This document shows positions 50,285 through 60,316 of a stretch of 64,000 nt of DNA, piece by piece. This DNA is from Fontibacterium abundans (GTDB lineage: Bacteria; Pseudomonadota; Alphaproteobacteria; Pelagibacterales; Pelagibacteraceae): NCBI GenBank assembly GCA_965235095.1, contig OZ249405.1; one strand, 5' to 3'. Numbering within the stretch: the stretch's first letter is position 1; each line of letters opens with the position of its first letter. The position numbers and the translations under genes were made by a program. The notes beneath the pieces were generated by a model. That model made no database searches, was not told the origin of the DNA, and saw nothing but the letters and a program-made list of their open reading frames with translations.

Positions 50285-53200
50285 CTAGTGAATTTTACAC
50301 TCAAAACCTGAGCTATTTAAAACGCTGAGTATAGAAGCATCAATTAATTTGTTAGTTTTAAGATTAAACGCATAGTTTTTATCTTTAGAATTCACTCGAA
50401 TTAAAACTTTGGTATCTCCACTGTCTTTTAAAATTTTCTTCAGCTCATTTATACTTTCTAAATTTTTAATAACAATTTCAGCATTATTAATCTTTGCTTC
50501 TTTAATAGAATTAATTTCAGTTAATTTTCTAGTAGTTAATCTTGTTGTTCCATTAGTCATTTTTTCTTTAACAATATTAATTAAGAAAGAATTTCCCGGA
50601 AGCATCTTGTCTCTATTAGCAAGTAAGATTTCTGAAAAAATAAAAAGCTCATACATTCTACTAAGGTCGCTTAATTTAATAATTGCAAACGGTTGTCCTT
50701 TGGCAGTTTTTTTTTCTTGGACAGCCATTAAAGTGCCCGAAAGAACAAACTCTCTATTTAAATCATTTTCAGAAATGTCAGAAAATCTTTTAACATTATA
50801 AGTTTTTAAAACTTTTTCATAATTTAATAGTGGGTGTTCGCTAATAAAAAAACCAATCGATTCAAACTCATTTTTCATTTTTTCATTTTGATTCCAAAAT
50901 TCTTTTTTGTTTACAAAATTTTCTAAGGATGGAAGTTTACTATTTTTATCATTACCAAATAAACTATCTTGTAATAGATTTGATTCTTTATAATTTTTAG
51001 AAATCTTAATAATCTCAGGAACAGCGTCGAATAAAAATTTACGATTACTCTCTAAACAATCAAAAGCTCCAGACTTAATTAATCCCTCCATTTGAAGTTT
51101 ATTAATTAATTTTGAGTCAATTCTTAATATAAAGTCTTCTAAAGATTTAAATGAACCGTTATTTTTTCTATCAGTAATTATTTGATTAACAGATTCATAG
51201 CCCACTGCTTTAATTGCTGCTAATGCATAATAAACTTTATTATCTCTTACAACAAAGTCTGCGAAAGATTCGTTGATAGATGGCAAAACCACATCAATCT
51301 TTAATCGTTTTAACTCTTCGTAAAACTCATTTAATTTATCTGTATTAGCTAAATCCAAATTCATTGAAGCCGCTACAAAGTAGAAAGGATAGTGAGTTTT
51401 TAAATAAGCAGTTTGATAGGCAATCAATGCATAAGCTGCGGCGTGACTTTTATTAAATCCGTACTGTGCAAATTTTTCAACTAACTGAAATATGTAAACG
51501 GCTTGATCTTTGGTAATTCCATTTTTAACAGCGCCTTCAATAAAATCTTTCTTCTGTCTTTCCATTTCTGCTGATTTTTTCTTACCCATGGCTTTTCTTA
51601 AAATATCGGCTTTTCCAGCTGAAAATCCTGAAAGAGATTGAGCAATCTGCATCACTTGTTCTTGATAAATAATAACTCCGTAAGTCTCTTTTAGAATATG
51701 TTCGATTTTAGGATGAAGGTAATCAGGCTTTTCTATTCCATGCTTACAATTATTGTATTTGGAAATATTCTGCATCGGACCTGGCCTAAAAAGAGCAACT
51801 AATGCAATAATATCTTCAAATTTATTAGGCTTCATTTGCTTTAAAACCTCTCTCATTCCAGCGCTTTCTAACTGGAACACACCCATAGTTTCGCCAGAAC
51901 ATAAAAGTTCAAAAGTTTTAGGATCGTCAAGAGGGAGATCTTTTAAATTTATATTAATGTTATTTTCTTTAAGAGAATTTACTGTTTTTTTAATAACCGT
52001 AAGAGTTTTGAGACCTAAAAAATCGAACTTAACAAGTCCAGCATTCTCAGACCACTTCATATCAAATTGTGTTACTGGAATATCATTTTCTGAACCAAAA
52101 TCTTTATACAGAGGAACGATCTCTTCAATTTGTCTGTCTGCAATAACTATACCGGCAGCATGTGTTGCAATATTTCTATAAAGTCCTTCAAGTTTAATTG
52201 CTAATTTAATTAATTTATCAATCTTAACATCATTTTTTTGCGCCTCTTGAATTCTTGGCTCAAGTGCAACAGACTCTTGTAACGAAAGAGGACGTGACGG
52301 ATCAAATGGGATCATTTTTGAAAGAGAATCTACTACGCTATAAGGAAGGCCAATAACACGACCAATGTCACGGATTGCCATTCTAGCTTGTAATTTTCCA
52401 AATGTAATAATTTGCGCAACTCCACCTTTATATTTATTTTTTACATAATTAATTACTTTATCTCGATCTTCCTGACAAAAATCGATATCAAAATCTGGAA
52501 TTGAAATTCGATCTGGATTTAAAAAACGTTCAAAGATTAATCCAAATTTAATTGGGTCTAATTCAGTTATAGATAATGCCCAAGCAACCAAAGATCCGGC
52601 TCCCGATCCCCTTCCTGGTCCTACAGGAATGTTATTATTTTTAGCCCACAAAATATAATCAGAAACAATTAAGAAATAACCAGAAAACTTCATCTGGTTA
52701 ATCATTTTCACTTCGTAATTTAATCTATCTACATAAATCTTCTTTGTTTCTTCAATCTGTTTAGGATCATTTATATTTTTTAAAATAACTTCCTTTAATC
52801 TAACCTCTAATCCTTTTTGAGCTAATTCTTGAAGAACAACCTCGACATTTTTTTCAGTCGAAGAGGTTGATGTAAAGTTTGGAAGTAAAGGTTTGCTTGG
52901 TAGTGGTCGATAAAGACATTGAAATCTTAAATTATGATTGTTTTCTAAAGCATCAGGTAAATCAGCAAACAATTTAAGCATTTCTTCATTGCTCTTAAGA
53001 TAATGCTGATCTGAATAACTAATTCTATTTTTATCCTCCACATAAGCTTTTTGACCAATACAAATATATGCATCATGCGCTTCATACATGTCTTGATGAA
53101 TATAAAAAACTTCTTGTGAGGCTATAATTGGAACTTTTAAAGACTTTGAATTGGCTATTAAAAAATTTTCTATTCTACCTTCATTAGCTTCATTATGCCT

Positions 53201-53710
53201 TTGTATTTCAAAAAAAAGATTATCTTTAAATACAGACTTTAATTTACTTACGTTATTTAAAAATATTTTATCCTGATTGTTAAGAATAAGTTGAGAAGTT
53301 AAAGTATGATTTCCACCTAACAAAACAAAGAGCCCACTACTATAGTCTAACAAGTCTTTAATTGAACAATGGGGCGCATCAGTTGCGTTAATATCTAGAT
53401 AGGATTTAGAGGAAAGTTTTAATAAATTTTTGTAACCTATCTCATTCTTTGCAATTAGAGAGACTTTACCGATAATATTGTCAGTCTTTATATTAAGCTG
53501 AGTGCCAATAATTGGATGAACACCTGCTTTTGATAGCTCTTCTGAAAACTCTAAAGCTCCACTTAAATTATAAGAGTCAGATATCCCAAGGGATAAAAAT
53601 TTTGAAAGTTTTGCATACTTTGCTAGCTCTTCAATTTTAACTGCTCCTTCACAGATTGAGTACTGAGTGTGAATTTTAAAGTGGTTAAAAGTAATATCTT
53701 TGAGACTCAT
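50285..53710 (-). CDS. dnaE: DNA polymerase III alpha subunit
   Basis: The 1141-residue replicative polymerase has an N-terminal PHP domain (FNHFKIHTQYSICEGA), the catalytic palm with PVGPGRGSGAGSLVAW and PDFDIDF (about residue 405), FGKLQARMAIRDIGRV, the FFRPGP-type ALFRPGPMQN, helix-hairpin regions and a C-terminal OB domain (FVLSGTLMAVQEKKTAKG). First in transcription after lolD; spacing 4 bases. Confidence 0.96.
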   Translation of the reverse strand: MSLKDITFNHFKIHTQYSICEGAVKIEELAKYAKLSKFLSLGISDSYNLSGALEFSEELSKAGVHPIIGTQLNIKTDNIIGKVSLIAKNEIGYKNLLKLSSKSYLDINATDAPHCSIKDLLDYSSGLFVLLGGNHTLTSQLILNNQDKIFLNNVSKLKSVFKDNLFFEIQRHNEANEGRIENFLIANSKSLKVPIIASQEVFYIHQDMYEAHDAYICIGQKAYVEDKNRISYSDQHYLKSNEEMLKLFADLPDALENNHNLRFQCLYRPLPSKPLLPNFTSTSSTEKNVEVVLQELAQKGLEVRLKEVILKNINDPKQIEETKKIYVDRLNYEVKMINQMKFSGYFLIVSDYILWAKNNNIPVGPGRGSGAGSLVAWALSITELDPIKFGLIFERFLNPDRISIPDFDIDFCQEDRDKVINYVKNKYKGGVAQIITFGKLQARMAIRDIGRVIGLPYSVVDSLSKMIPFDPSRPLSLQESVALEPRIQEAQKNDVKIDKLIKLAIKLEGLYRNIATHAAGIVIADRQIEEIVPLYKDFGSENDIPVTQFDMKWSENAGLVKFDFLGLKTLTVIKKTVNSLKENNININLKDLPLDDPKTFELLCSGETMGVFQLESAGMREVLKQMKPNKFEDIIALVALFRPGPMQNISKYNNCKHGIEKPDYLHPKIEHILKETYGVIIYQEQVMQIAQSLSGFSAGKADILRKAMGKKKSAEMERQKKDFIEGAVKNGITKDQAVYIFQLVEKFAQYGFNKSHAAAYALIAYQTAYLKTHYPFYFVAASMNLDLANTDKLNEFYEELKRLKIDVVLPSINESFADFVVRDNKVYYALAAIKAVGYESVNQIITDRKNNGSFKSLEDFILRIDSKLINKLQMEGLIKSGAFDCLESNRKFLFDAVPEIIKISKNYKESNLLQDSLFGNDKNSKLPSLENFVNKKEFWNQNEKMKNEFESIGFFISEHPLLNYEKVLKTYNVKRFSDISENDLNREFVLSGTLMAVQEKKTAKGQPFAIIKLSDLSRMYELFIFSEILLANRDKMLPGNSFLINIVKEKMTNGTTRLTTRKLTEINSIKEAKINNAEIVIKNLESINELKKILKDSGDTKVLIRVNSKDKNYAFNLKTNKLIDASILSVLNSSGFECKIH

Positions 53711-53714
53711 TTTT

Positions 53715-54395
53715 CTATTTCAAAATTCTAACATTAGAATCTTGAATAGCTAACTGAATATCTGCTTTATCTGACAATTCTCTATTGTGAGTTGCAAAAA
53801 CAATTAATCTTTCTTTTGATTTTAAACTTAAAAGTATTTCAAAGACTTCGTTTGCAGTTTTGCTGTCTAAATTACCAGTTGGTTCATCTGCTAGAATAAG
53901 CTCAGGTTCATTTATTAAAGCTCTAGCGATTGCAACACGCTGCTGTTCCCCGCCTGACAATTCATGAGGGTAATGATTTAATCTTTCTTTTAACCCAAGT
54001 TTTGTAAGTAAACTTTCTGCTTTTTTAAAAGATTCATTCTTATCTAAATTATTAATTAGTAAAGGAAGAATAACATTATCAACTGCACGTAGATCAGAAA
54101 TTAAATTATTAAATTGATAAACTATTGAAATACTCTTTCTTCTATAAATTGTTTTTTTATCATCCTTCAAATTAATTAAATTAACATCATTAAAAAAATA
54201 CTCACCCTGATCAACTGTCTCAAGTAATCCCAAAATATGTAAAAGTGTTGATTTTCCAGAACCAGAAGGTCCGATTAATGAAACTATGTTATTTTTACTT
54301 AAAGATAAATTAACACCATTCAAAACTTGAATATTTTTACTAGCGTCTATGTATTTCTTTTGAATATTTTTTAACTTTAAAAAATTATCAGTCAT
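53715..54395 (-). CDS. lolD: Lipoprotein-releasing ABC transporter ATPase
   Basis: The 226-residue ATPase has Walker A GPSGSGKST, signature LSGGEQQR, Walker B LILADEPTGNLD and FATHNRELSD. Drives LolC-type permease to release lipoproteins for the outer membrane. Overlaps lolC by 8 bases. Confidence 0.94.
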   Translation of the reverse strand: MTDNFLKLKNIQKKYIDASKNIQVLNGVNLSLSKNNIVSLIGPSGSGKSTLLHILGLLETVDQGEYFFNDVNLINLKDDKKTIYRRKSISIVYQFNNLISDLRAVDNVILPLLINNLDKNESFKKAESLLTKLGLKERLNHYPHELSGGEQQRVAIARALINEPELILADEPTGNLDSKTANEVFEILLSLKSKERLIVFATHNRELSDKADIQLAIQDSNVRILK

Positions 54396-55611
54396 ATTTT
54401 AATCCTTTGATTGGATTAAGTTTAGATGCTGAAATTGCAGGATATAAACTTGCAACGAATGTAATTAGTACTGAGAAGAAACAGATAATAAGAACGGACT
54501 TGTAATCAATCAATGAAGGCATCTTACTCAAAAAATAAATTTCAGGAGGAAAAACTCTTACTTGAAAAACAAAGCTTACAAACTGTCTAATGGCTTCAAT
54601 GTTATGAGCAAAAACTACACCCAAAATTACTCCAAATATTGTTCCACTAATTCCAATAAAAGATCCCATGATAAAAAAAATCTTTGAAATTGAAAACTTT
54701 GACATTCCAAGGGTATTAAAAATTGCAATCTCTTTTGTTTTGTTTTTAACCAAGATCGTCATGCCCGTTACGATATTAAATGCTGCAACAATGATAATAA
54801 GAGTTAAAATAATAAACATCACATTACGCTCAACTAACAATGCATCAAAAAATGTTTGATTATTATCTATCCAAGTTGTGAAATAATAATTTTGAAAATT
54901 TTTCTGTAGATCTTTTTTATAAAGATCAACGTTATTAACGTCCTTAATTTTAATATCTACTGAAATAAGATTTTTATTATTTTTTATAAATTCTAAAGCA
55001 TCGTTATAGGGAATAAAGACATAGTTATAATCTAACTCTGACACTCCACTTGAAAATGTTGAGGCTACTTTAAAGGTAAATTGTTGAGGCAATTTTCCAA
55101 ACGGAGTTGAAATATTATTAGCCGAAAGTACGTTAATCTTATTATTTTTTGCAATCCCAAGCTTATCCGCCAGTGCATTTCCAATTATAACTGAGCCCTT
55201 CGTATAACCAGATAGCTCCTTGATAAACTCGTCTTTAAGCAAATCCTCTTTATTAATTCCAATAATTCCAATCCCAGAATTAGTTCTTTCTGAAACTAAC
55301 AATCCTTGAGCTTTAATAACTTTTCTAATGCTTTTAACTTCAATTTTTCTTTCATTAAAAAACTGAGTTAATTTTGGAATACTCAATTCATCGTTACCAA
55401 CAGAATGAACAATTATATGAGGATTAAACTTTAAAAGTTTATCAAACAGTTCGGCTCGAAACCCATTCATTACTGACATAACAATGATCAGAGTTGCAAC
55501 ACCTATAGATATTCCAAGAAAAGAGAAAATTGAGATAATTTTTAAAAAACTATCTTTTTTTTTTGATCGAATATAATTTTTTATTATTAATAACTCAGCA
55601 GCGGAAATCAA
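54388..55611 (-). CDS. lolC: Lipoprotein-releasing ABC transporter permease
   Basis: The 407-residue permease has the N-terminal IIKNYIRSKKKDSFLKIISIFS with first membrane helix, a periplasmic domain (about 50-265) and three C-terminal helices, ending in YPAISASKLNPIKGL, the MacB/LolC pattern. Alphaproteobacteria often have one LolC/E-type permease. Coupled to lolD. Confidence 0.92.
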   Translation of the reverse strand: MISAAELLIIKNYIRSKKKDSFLKIISIFSFLGISIGVATLIIVMSVMNGFRAELFDKLLKFNPHIIVHSVGNDELSIPKLTQFFNERKIEVKSIRKVIKAQGLLVSERTNSGIGIIGINKEDLLKDEFIKELSGYTKGSVIIGNALADKLGIAKNNKINVLSANNISTPFGKLPQQFTFKVASTFSSGVSELDYNYVFIPYNDALEFIKNNKNLISVDIKIKDVNNVDLYKKDLQKNFQNYYFTTWIDNNQTFFDALLVERNVMFIILTLIIIVAAFNIVTGMTILVKNKTKEIAIFNTLGMSKFSISKIFFIMGSFIGISGTIFGVILGVVFAHNIEAIRQFVSFVFQVRVFPPEIYFLSKMPSLIDYKSVLIICFFSVLITFVASLYPAISASKLNPIKGLKYD

Positions 55612-55612
55612 T

Positions 55613-56935
55613 TTAACCTTTTAATTTTTTTATTTTTTTAATTATTTCTTCAATTGTTAACATTTCTGTTTTTGCATTTAACTCTTTAAATTCTAATTTA
55701 TCATCACTACTTTTTGAGCCGATAATAATTTGATAAGGAACGCCCATTAAATCAAAGTTTTTAAATTTACTTGATGGACTTTCTAAAGTGTCATCTAAAA
55801 TAGCATCAATGGAATTGCTCTTTAAAGTTTCATAAATTTTACGAGCTTTATCCAAAGGAACAGTATCAGATTTATTGTTAAGTGGGATAATTGCAATATC
55901 AAATGGAGAAATCACAAGCGGCCACTTCATAACTCCTTCAATACATTTTGCTTCAATAACTGCAGCAACGAGTCTTGAAACTCCAATTCCGTAAGATCCC
56001 ATCTCAACATTAACATTCTTGCCTTCTTTGTTTAGAACGTTTGCTTTCATGGGTTGTGAGTATTTATTTCCAAAATAAAATATATGACCTACTTCTATTC
56101 CTTTAGTTGCTAACTGTTTGTCTTTTGAAACTTTTTCATTAAATTCTTTTTCAGAATGTTTTTCATCTGTTGCGCTATACGGAGTTGAAAATGCTGTAAT
56201 CATTTTGTTAATTGAAGCTTCAGAACTATCAAAGCTATTAACATCTATATCAAGTAATGATTTATCTAAATAAACTTGGCTCTCGCCTGTGTCTGCTAAG
56301 ATAATAAATTCATGAGAAGCATCTCCACCAATTGGTCCTGAGCTTGCTCTAAGAGGTAATGCTTTTAATTCTAATCTAGTAAACGTTCTAAGGTATGCAT
56401 AAAACATTTTATTATAAGATTTGATTGCATCTTCTTTGGTAAGATCAAAAGAGTAAGAATCTTTCATTAAGAATTCTCTGCAACGCATTACACCAAATCT
56501 TGGTCTAATCTCGTCTCTAAACTTCCACTGAATATGATAAAGAATTAATGGTAATGATTTATAGGATTTAACGTTATCTCGAAAAATTTCTGTAACAAGT
56601 TCTTCGTTAGTTGGTCCGTATAATAACTCTCTATCTCCTCGGTCTTTAATTCTAAGCATTTCCTGTCCATAATCATTGTATCTGCCGCTTTCTTTCCAAA
56701 TATCTGCTGATTGAATGGTTGGCATTAGCATTTCTTGTGCGCCTACGTTGTTCTGCTCTTCTCTAACAACTTGTTCAATCTTCTTTAAAACTTTAAGCCC
56801 CAATGGCAGCCAAGAATAAATACCTGCAGCACTTTGTCTGATCATTCCAGCTTTAAGCATTATTTGATGTGATTTTAATTTAGCGTCAGCTGAGACTTCT
56901 CTGAGAACGGGAAAAAATAACTTTGAAATCAGCAT
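55613..56935 (-). CDS. proS: Prolyl-tRNA synthetase (short form)
   Basis: The 440-residue class II synthetase has KAGMIRQSAAGIYSWLPLG, GPTNEELVTEIFRD, RFGVMRCREFLMKDSYSF and GSYGIGVSRLVAAVIE, with an anticodon-binding C-terminus. The editing insertion found in long bacterial forms is missing, as is typical of alphaproteobacteria. Confidence 0.95.
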   Translation of the reverse strand: MLISKLFFPVLREVSADAKLKSHQIMLKAGMIRQSAAGIYSWLPLGLKVLKKIEQVVREEQNNVGAQEMLMPTIQSADIWKESGRYNDYGQEMLRIKDRGDRELLYGPTNEELVTEIFRDNVKSYKSLPLILYHIQWKFRDEIRPRFGVMRCREFLMKDSYSFDLTKEDAIKSYNKMFYAYLRTFTRLELKALPLRASSGPIGGDASHEFIILADTGESQVYLDKSLLDIDVNSFDSSEASINKMITAFSTPYSATDEKHSEKEFNEKVSKDKQLATKGIEVGHIFYFGNKYSQPMKANVLNKEGKNVNVEMGSYGIGVSRLVAAVIEAKCIEGVMKWPLVISPFDIAIIPLNNKSDTVPLDKARKIYETLKSNSIDAILDDTLESPSSKFKNFDLMGVPYQIIIGSKSSDDKLEFKELNAKTEMLTIEEIIKKIKKLKG

Positions 56936-57186
56936 TAAAATAATATTTTTCTAATTTTAAACAAATCTAATTGGTCTACTACTAATATTAAAGAGAAAAT
57001 AACGGTTGATATAAGTGTGGTTATTAAAATCTTTTTTTTCATTCTAGATTCAACTGGAGCTCCAGGATCAGTACCTTTTTGATAATCTGGAGAATCAATT
57101 TGATTAGTAATTCCAAAAGGCAACACCATAAAAAATATGATCATCCACAGATTTACATAAATAATAATGCCACCTGTAATCGACAT
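56935..57186 (-). CDS. DUF1467 two-helix membrane protein
   Basis: The 83-residue protein has two membrane helices (YVNLWMIIFFMVLPFGI and ILITTLISTVIFSLILVV) separated by a conserved GTDPGAP loop. It always sits between rnj and proS in alphaproteobacteria; function unknown. Overlaps proS by one base. Confidence 0.85.
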   Translation of the reverse strand: MSITGGIIIYVNLWMIIFFMVLPFGITNQIDSPDYQKGTDPGAPVESRMKKKILITTLISTVIFSLILVVDQLDLFKIRKILF

Positions 57187-57189
57187 AAA

Positions 57190-58860
57190 CTAAAATCTAA
57201 CTAAATTTATATTTACGAAGGGTTTTTTTCCAGATTTATCGTTGATTAATTTTCTACAATTACCTTTTAAAGTATCGATTAAATTCTTTTCTTGTTTTGA
57301 ATTATTTAAATTAAAACTTTTACAAGTATCCATTACTACATCTTCTAAATCATACTCAATCTCACTTGCATCTTCTTCGATAAAAGGAATTCCTTTTAAA
57401 GTAATGATTGGATTATTTTTTATCTGACCGTTCTTAGAAATTAAAACTGTAATCTCCATATAACCATTTGCAGCCATATTTCTTCTCTCTTTTAAAACTG
57501 GAGAGTCATTATCAATTAAAACTTTACCATCTAAATAAACTCTACCCCATGTCACTTTATCAACTACTTGGGGTTCACCTGGTGCAAGTCTTATAATCTC
57601 ACCATTACTTACTTTAATTGGAAACTTGACCCCCATTTCTTTTGCAAAATTAATATGCTCGGCCATATGTCTTTGTTCACCATGAACTGGAATTAATATT
57701 TTGGGTTTTACCCAATTATACATTTTTTTTAAGTCTTCACGGGCTGGATGACCTGATACGTGAATCATAGAATTTTCTTCTGATAAAACATTGATTTCAC
57801 TTTTAGAAAAATCATTAAAAATTTTATATAATCTCTTTTCGTTTCCAGGAATAATTCGAGAAGAAAAAATAACGTTATCATCTTTTTCAAGGTGAAGATC
57901 TGGATGAGTTCCGTTTGCAATTCTTGCTAAAGCTGCTCTTTGCTCGCCTTGTGAGCCCGTGCAAAGAAATACCATTTTATTTTTTGGCATTTTTTTTGAA
58001 TCTCTAACGTCAATTGGAACTTTAATGTCTTGTAAATAATTACACTGTCTTGCTAGTTCGTAAATTCTATTCATAGATCTTCCAACTAAACAAACATGTC
58101 TTCCAATTTTTTCTGCAACTTTGAAAACTGTTTCCATTCTTGCAACGTTCGATGCAAAAGATGTAATAACGATCCTGTTTTTCATCTTCTCTAAAACAGT
58201 TAAAAGACCTGTTCTTACTAAGCTTTCTGAGCCTGATGATCCAAGATTAAAAATGTTAGTGGAGTCGCAAACCATTGCAAGTACACCTTTTTTTCCAAGC
58301 TCTGTTAATTTTTTAACATCAGTTTTTTCTCCAATTAAAGGATCCTCATCGATCTTCCAATCTGCTGTATGTAAAACAACACCTTCAGGTGTTGTGATCG
58401 CAAGTCCATTAGGTTCTAAAATAGAATGAGTAAGTGTAACGTAATCAATATCAAAAGCCCCTAGTTTTACGTTACCACCTAATTTAACAATTTTTAAATG
58501 ACTCCCGATATTAATTTTTTTTTCTTTAAATTTTTCTCTAACAATTGCGGCTGTAAATGGAGTTGCGTAAATTGGACACTCGAGCATAGGCCACAAATGC
58601 GCAATTGCACCAACGTGATCCTCATGAGCATGTGTTAAAACTATCCCTAATAAATTCTCTTTTTGGTTTGCAATAAACTCTGGATTGGGAAGGATGACTT
58701 CAATACCTGGAATATTATCATCAGAAAAAGTAACGCCAATATCAACGATAATCCATTTGTATTCACCTGGCTTTCCATAGCCAAATAAATTCAAATTCAT
58801 TCCAATCTCACCTGCTCCACCTAATGAGCAATATACTAATTCCTGTCCACCTTTAGCCAT
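57190..58860 (-). CDS. rnj: Ribonuclease J
   Basis: The 556-residue metallo-beta-lactamase/beta-CASP RNase has LTHAHEDHVGAI (zinc site), MVCDSTN, ITSFASNVARMETV, FLCTGSQGEQ, IHVSGHPAREDL and PVHGEQRHM. It degrades and processes RNA with 5'-exo and endo activity. Overlaps coaX by one base. Confidence 0.94.
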   Translation of the reverse strand: MAKGGQELVYCSLGGAGEIGMNLNLFGYGKPGEYKWIIVDIGVTFSDDNIPGIEVILPNPEFIANQKENLLGIVLTHAHEDHVGAIAHLWPMLECPIYATPFTAAIVREKFKEKKINIGSHLKIVKLGGNVKLGAFDIDYVTLTHSILEPNGLAITTPEGVVLHTADWKIDEDPLIGEKTDVKKLTELGKKGVLAMVCDSTNIFNLGSSGSESLVRTGLLTVLEKMKNRIVITSFASNVARMETVFKVAEKIGRHVCLVGRSMNRIYELARQCNYLQDIKVPIDVRDSKKMPKNKMVFLCTGSQGEQRAALARIANGTHPDLHLEKDDNVIFSSRIIPGNEKRLYKIFNDFSKSEINVLSEENSMIHVSGHPAREDLKKMYNWVKPKILIPVHGEQRHMAEHINFAKEMGVKFPIKVSNGEIIRLAPGEPQVVDKVTWGRVYLDGKVLIDNDSPVLKERRNMAANGYMEITVLISKNGQIKNNPIITLKGIPFIEEDASEIEYDLEDVVMDTCKSFNLNNSKQEKNLIDTLKGNCRKLINDKSGKKPFVNINLVRF

Positions 58861-59621
58861 TAAATATTTTTTAAATTAAATTTTAAAGTTTCAGCTATTC
58901 CTTTTAAGGTAATCTGCTGATCGATAACTTTGTCTTTGAATGGAAATGAAGAAAAGAAAATATTAGCAAGTCCTCCAGTAAAAATAACTAGATACTTCTT
59001 TTTAGTTTCTTTAATAATTTTTTGCACAAGTTCCTTAATTAAACCAATATAGCCCCAATACATACCGTTATTAATTGCGCTGACTGTATCTTTTCCTATG
59101 TATTTATTAGTTTTCTTTAATTTAATTAAAGGAAGCTTAGCCGTTGCTTCTTCTAAAACTTTTAGTGATAAATTAATACCCGGTGTAATCATTCCGCCAA
59201 TGTAACTATTTTGAACTATAACATCAAAAGTTGTCGCTGTTCCAAAATCAATAATGATTGAATTTTTTTTATAAATTTTAAATGCAGCAATAGCATTTAC
59301 AACTCTATCTGAACCAACTTGTTTTGGTTTGCTTAGTTTAAGTTTAATAGGAAGATTAAGATGTCGATCTTTAATTTCATTAAGGTGTATATTTTTTTCC
59401 TTTAACATTTTTTTTAAATTATTAAATGCATTAGGAACAACGCTTGAGGATAGAGCGCCTTGATAGAAATTTTTTTTAATTTTCTTATTAATAGAACCAA
59501 GACGACCTTCTAATATATCAGAAGTATCTATTGTAAATTTATTAGAATACTTATTCGTTAATTTATTAAAATTAACAAAATCAATATTCGTATTACCGAT
59601 GTCGATGATTAAATAATTCAA
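58860..59621 (-). CDS. coaX: Type III pantothenate kinase
   Basis: The 253-residue ASKHA kinase has YLIIDIGNTNIDF, QVGSDRVVNAIAA, IIDFGTATTFDVI, GGMITPGINLS and VIFTGGLA. First step of coenzyme A synthesis. Overlaps birA by 4 bases. Confidence 0.93.
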   Translation of the reverse strand: MNYLIIDIGNTNIDFVNFNKLTNKYSNKFTIDTSDILEGRLGSINKKIKKNFYQGALSSSVVPNAFNNLKKMLKEKNIHLNEIKDRHLNLPIKLKLSKPKQVGSDRVVNAIAAFKIYKKNSIIIDFGTATTFDVIVQNSYIGGMITPGINLSLKVLEEATAKLPLIKLKKTNKYIGKDTVSAINNGMYWGYIGLIKELVQKIIKETKKKYLVIFTGGLANIFFSSFPFKDKVIDQQITLKGIAETLKFNLKNI

Positions 59622-60316
59622 ACTAAACTACCATGCGTAAAATAATCTTTGTGATTATTGTGCTCTAAAATCAAAGCACCGTTGTTATTAATACCCTTAA
59701 AGATACCCTTATAAATCTTATTGTTTATTTTGAAATTTATAAACTTATTTTTATTAAAAGCATATTTATTCCAATCTTTAGCGATTTTTTTTAATGAAAA
59801 TTTTTTATCAATAATATTACTTACAAAAGCTTTTTTAAGGTTTTCCACTAGTTCTTTTAAGTTAATTTTTTTCTTTGTTTCTTTATTTAAATAAGTCGTT
59901 GGATATTTTTTAATCTTTGGAGAAGATTTTACATTAATACCAATCCCAACAATTAAAAAAAACTTACCAAAGACAATACTTTCTTGTAAAATTCCACTTA
60001 CCTTCTTGTTATTAATATAAAGGTCATTAGGCCACTTTAAAGTAACGTTTTTAATATTATAACTTTTTAAGATATTTCTAATTTGCAATTGAACAAGAAA
60101 CTGAATTTTTTTTAAATTAGATCTTAAAATTGGAAAGAAAATAGTAAAATATAAATTTCCTTTTGGCGAACTCCATTGATTACCATATCTGCCTCGACCT
60201 TTTGTTTGTTCGTCAGCAATAACAATTCCTTTAAAAATTTTATGTTTGGTAATTAATGATCTAGCAAAATCATTGGTGCTCTCTATTTTCGTAAAATTAA
60301 AAATAGGCAGACTCAT
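59618..60316 (-). CDS. birA: Biotin protein ligase (no repressor domain)
   Basis: The 232-residue ligase has ESTNDFARSL, ADEQTKGRGRYGNQWSSPKGNLYFTI, KWPNDLYINNKKVSGIL and VGIGINV. It attaches biotin to carboxylase carrier proteins. The N-terminal HTH of E. coli BirA is absent, so it does not act as a repressor by that route. Starts one base from nuoN. Confidence 0.93.
   Translation of the reverse strand: MSLPIFNFTKIESTNDFARSLITKHKIFKGIVIADEQTKGRGRYGNQWSSPKGNLYFTIFFPILRSNLKKIQFLVQLQIRNILKSYNIKNVTLKWPNDLYINNKKVSGILQESIVFGKFFLIVGIGINVKSSPKIKKYPTTYLNKETKKKINLKELVENLKKAFVSNIIDKKFSLKKIAKDWNKYAFNKNKFINFKINNKIYKGIFKGINNNGALILEHNNHKDYFTHGSLV

Noticed and set aside
50409..50801. Plus-strand 130-aa frame opposite dnaE
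   Set aside because: Fully antisense to the OB-domain end of dnaE; codons mirror the real gene.
51753..52181. Plus-strand 142-aa frame opposite dnaE
   Set aside because: Antisense shadow of the conserved polymerase core; no start signal.
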